In this document: piece after piece, positions 62,711-64,000 of the stretch
How positions within the stretch are numbered: position 1 is the stretch's first letter
Layout of the letters: every line of letters starts with the position of its first letter
NCBI GenBank assembly: GCA_049446715.1
Contig: JBMTQX010000006.1
Span: forward strand, 24,332 to 88,331
Length of the DNA: 64,000 nt
Direction: 5' to 3'
DNA from: Eutrophocola sp049446715
GTDB taxonomy: Bacteria; Pseudomonadota; Gammaproteobacteria; Pseudomonadales; Pseudohongiellaceae
Made by a program: the position numbers and the translations under genes
Notes under the pieces: model-generated
What the model was told of the DNA's origin: nothing
The model's database searches: none
What the model saw: the letters and a program-made list of their open reading frames with translations, nothing else

Positions 62711-64000
62711 TCAGGGATTTGTCTGGTTACCGATCAAGCCCACGCCGTTGAGTGTTGCGTTGCTTCCTAACTCATGCAGGGAGAATCCGGCCGCAAAGCC
62801 CTGGTTTGTGCCCGTACCCGTGAATATGCCGCGAATTTCGCCTGTGAGACTGGTCCCCGGGTTTAAGGAGTAATCCGCATTCGTACCAAAAGTCGCATTG
62901 CTGAAATGGGTCATGCTGGCAACAGGGCCGTTTGCAGTGCCGGAGAATTCTGTATACCAGCGGTCACCGCTGCCAACCAAAGCCTCGAATTTACCGTTGG
63001 TGATATTGTTTGTACTCAGCCCGAAATTCACATCAAAGCTCATACCAAGTTCACTCAGGGGCAGCGCTGGCCCGCCATTTGTCCCTTCACCCAGGAATCC
63101 AAGCACTGGATTCGGACTGCCGGTAACACCGTCATTGCTGCCATAGGCCCATGTACCCGTAAGATCGGCCATGTCGGCTTTCTTAGCTGATAGCCAGTAG
63201 ACCGATTCAGGGACATGGACAGAAGGAGCACCTTTGCTGTCCAGTATTTCAGCCCCGCCGTCCCATGGCCCCCAGCCGACATCAAATGTGCCTACCCCGG
63301 CCGATGCGACCGTGGAGGTGATGTGCCCGCCAAGTTCACGAACCAGAGAAGTGGGCTGGTCATCGTACACGACACCCTCTGTATATTGCTCTGGATTTGC
63401 ACTGCCCAACTGGGTATCGGTCAGAGGCGTAGCGGCGAATTTGACATTGGTTTTGTTGTTGCTGGACAGATAGTGCTTGTCGATCACTCCAGAGAGGCGC
63501 CTGACCAACAGTCCCAGGTTGTCTTCCATGCCGAGCAGTTCGGTGCGGGTAATACGGTTGTCCCAGTAACCAAGGATTTCGTAATCGCCCAGGATACTGG
63601 CATCGATGTCGAAACCTTCCAGGTTCACATTGGCTTCCAGCAGAAGGCTGCCACCCACATGTGCCAGGTTGTTGGTATGAACGGGATCCGCAGAGAAAGA
63701 GCCGGAAAGTACGGCGGCATCAACCGGTACCGTAATGGGATTTACGCCACCAGTAATTTCGAGGCTGCCATTGGAGAAATCGTTAAGGTCAAAGAATCCG
63801 ACCCCGTCCTGAATACCGTTATTTGGCGTGAATTCAAGTGTCCATTTAAATTCATAGGTAGTGCCGTTGATGGTAACCGACTTAGACGCAGACAACTTGG
63901 AATTCTGGACAATGCCGGTGGACAAATCGGTATCAACCCCCACCATTGTTGCTGCCGCCGTTTCCGTCGCCACCATTACCGTCATCACCATTGCCATTAT
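62711..64000 (-). CDS. Partial exported beta-rich protein with Asn/Gly-rich linker
   Basis: About 425 residues run into the right window edge; the N-terminus lies outside. The body is rich in Gly, Asn, Ser and Thr with barrel-like strands (GTWAYGSNDGV, WYTEFSGTANGPVASM, FTGTGTNQGFAAGFSLHELG), reminiscent of FecR/TbpB-like surface proteins, but the family is not certain. Near the edge the adjacent frame encodes NGGDGNGGSNNGGG, a typical linker. A shift of one base in the C-run at 63937-63941 joins it to VDTDLSTGIVQ, so the visible Met-rich start is probably not real. Confidence 0.65.
   Translation of the reverse strand: MMAMVMTVMVATETAAATMVGVDTDLSTGIVQNSKLSASKSVTINGTTYEFKWTLEFTPNNGIQDGVGFFDLNDFSNGSLEITGGVNPITVPVDAAVLSGSFSADPVHTNNLAHVGGSLLLEANVNLEGFDIDASILGDYEILGYWDNRITRTELLGMEDNLGLLVRRLSGVIDKHYLSSNNKTNVKFAATPLTDTQLGSANPEQYTEGVVYDDQPTSLVRELGGHITSTVASAGVGTFDVGWGPWDGGAEILDSKGAPSVHVPESVYWLSAKKADMADLTGTWAYGSNDGVTGSPNPVLGFLGEGTNGGPALPLSELGMSFDVNFGLSTNNITNGKFEALVGSGDRWYTEFSGTANGPVASMTHFSNATFGTNADYSLNPGTSLTGEIRGIFTGTGTNQGFAAGFSLHELGSNATLNGVGLIGNQTNP

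Overview
The window is chromosomal DNA of a Gram-negative bacterium, almost certainly a gammaproteobacterium. The strongest evidence is gene order. The run gyrA, pheA, tyrA, aroA, cmk, rpsA, ihfB, lapA, lapB, pyrF, with mtaD, ubiG, mupP and yciK divergent from gyrA, matches the Pseudomonas arrangement. So do thrS, infC, rpmI, rplT, pheS, pheT, ihfA and a MerR gene. Two TonB-dependent receptors, Tat-exported proteins and DUF1592/DUF1552 genes suggest a free-living, possibly marine, heterotroph of the wider Pseudomonadales; that placement is inference. No phage, IS element or CRISPR array was seen.

Layout. (1) 1-17.7 kb is an accessory region of mostly exported proteins: a DUF1592/DUF1588 haem-motif protein, a Tat-exported DUF1552 protein, an ankyrin protein, a 2-oxoglutarate oxygenase, a metallo-beta-lactamase hydrolase, a DUF3500 protein, a frameshifted OmpW, a Tat-type TIM-barrel isomerase, a SelD-associated flavoprotein, two paralogous TonB receptors and a TPR protein. 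(2) 17.7-26.8 kb is a molybdenum and accessory zone: modABC, a decayed glutathione S-transferase, a LigJ-like hydratase divergent from an NTF2-like protein, moaA and moaB, an unannotated 36-residue membrane peptide with its own terminator, an array of GTTACC sites, and a broken uroporphyrinogen-III synthase. (3) 26.8-52 kb is mainly conserved core: ppiA, yciB, yciO, trpS-scpA-scpB-rluB, a broken acetyltransferase, the minus-strand mtaD-ubiG-mupP-yciK group, the gyrA to pyrF run, a ComEA-like protein and two polysaccharide genes. (4) 52-64 kb holds tRNA-Asn, uvrB, tRNA-Val, the thrS to merR translation cluster, tRNA-Pro and a partial exported protein at the right edge.

How the parts relate. 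Aromatic amino-acid synthesis (pheA, tyrA, aroA) sits with DNA supercoiling and translation genes (gyrA, cmk, rpsA). serC, hisC and the chorismate mutase domain of pheA are absent from their usual places. ModABC would supply molybdate for the molybdopterin pathway represented here by MoaA and MoaB. The molybdoenzyme itself is not in the window.

Quality warning. Five genes carry apparent single-base frameshifts (ompW, the GST, a GNAT, thrS and the edge protein). Because thrS should be essential, at least that one is probably a sequence error. The GST (four in-frame stops plus a shift) and hemD (two stops) look genuinely degraded. The reading frames and starts given here were judged by eye, without database searches.
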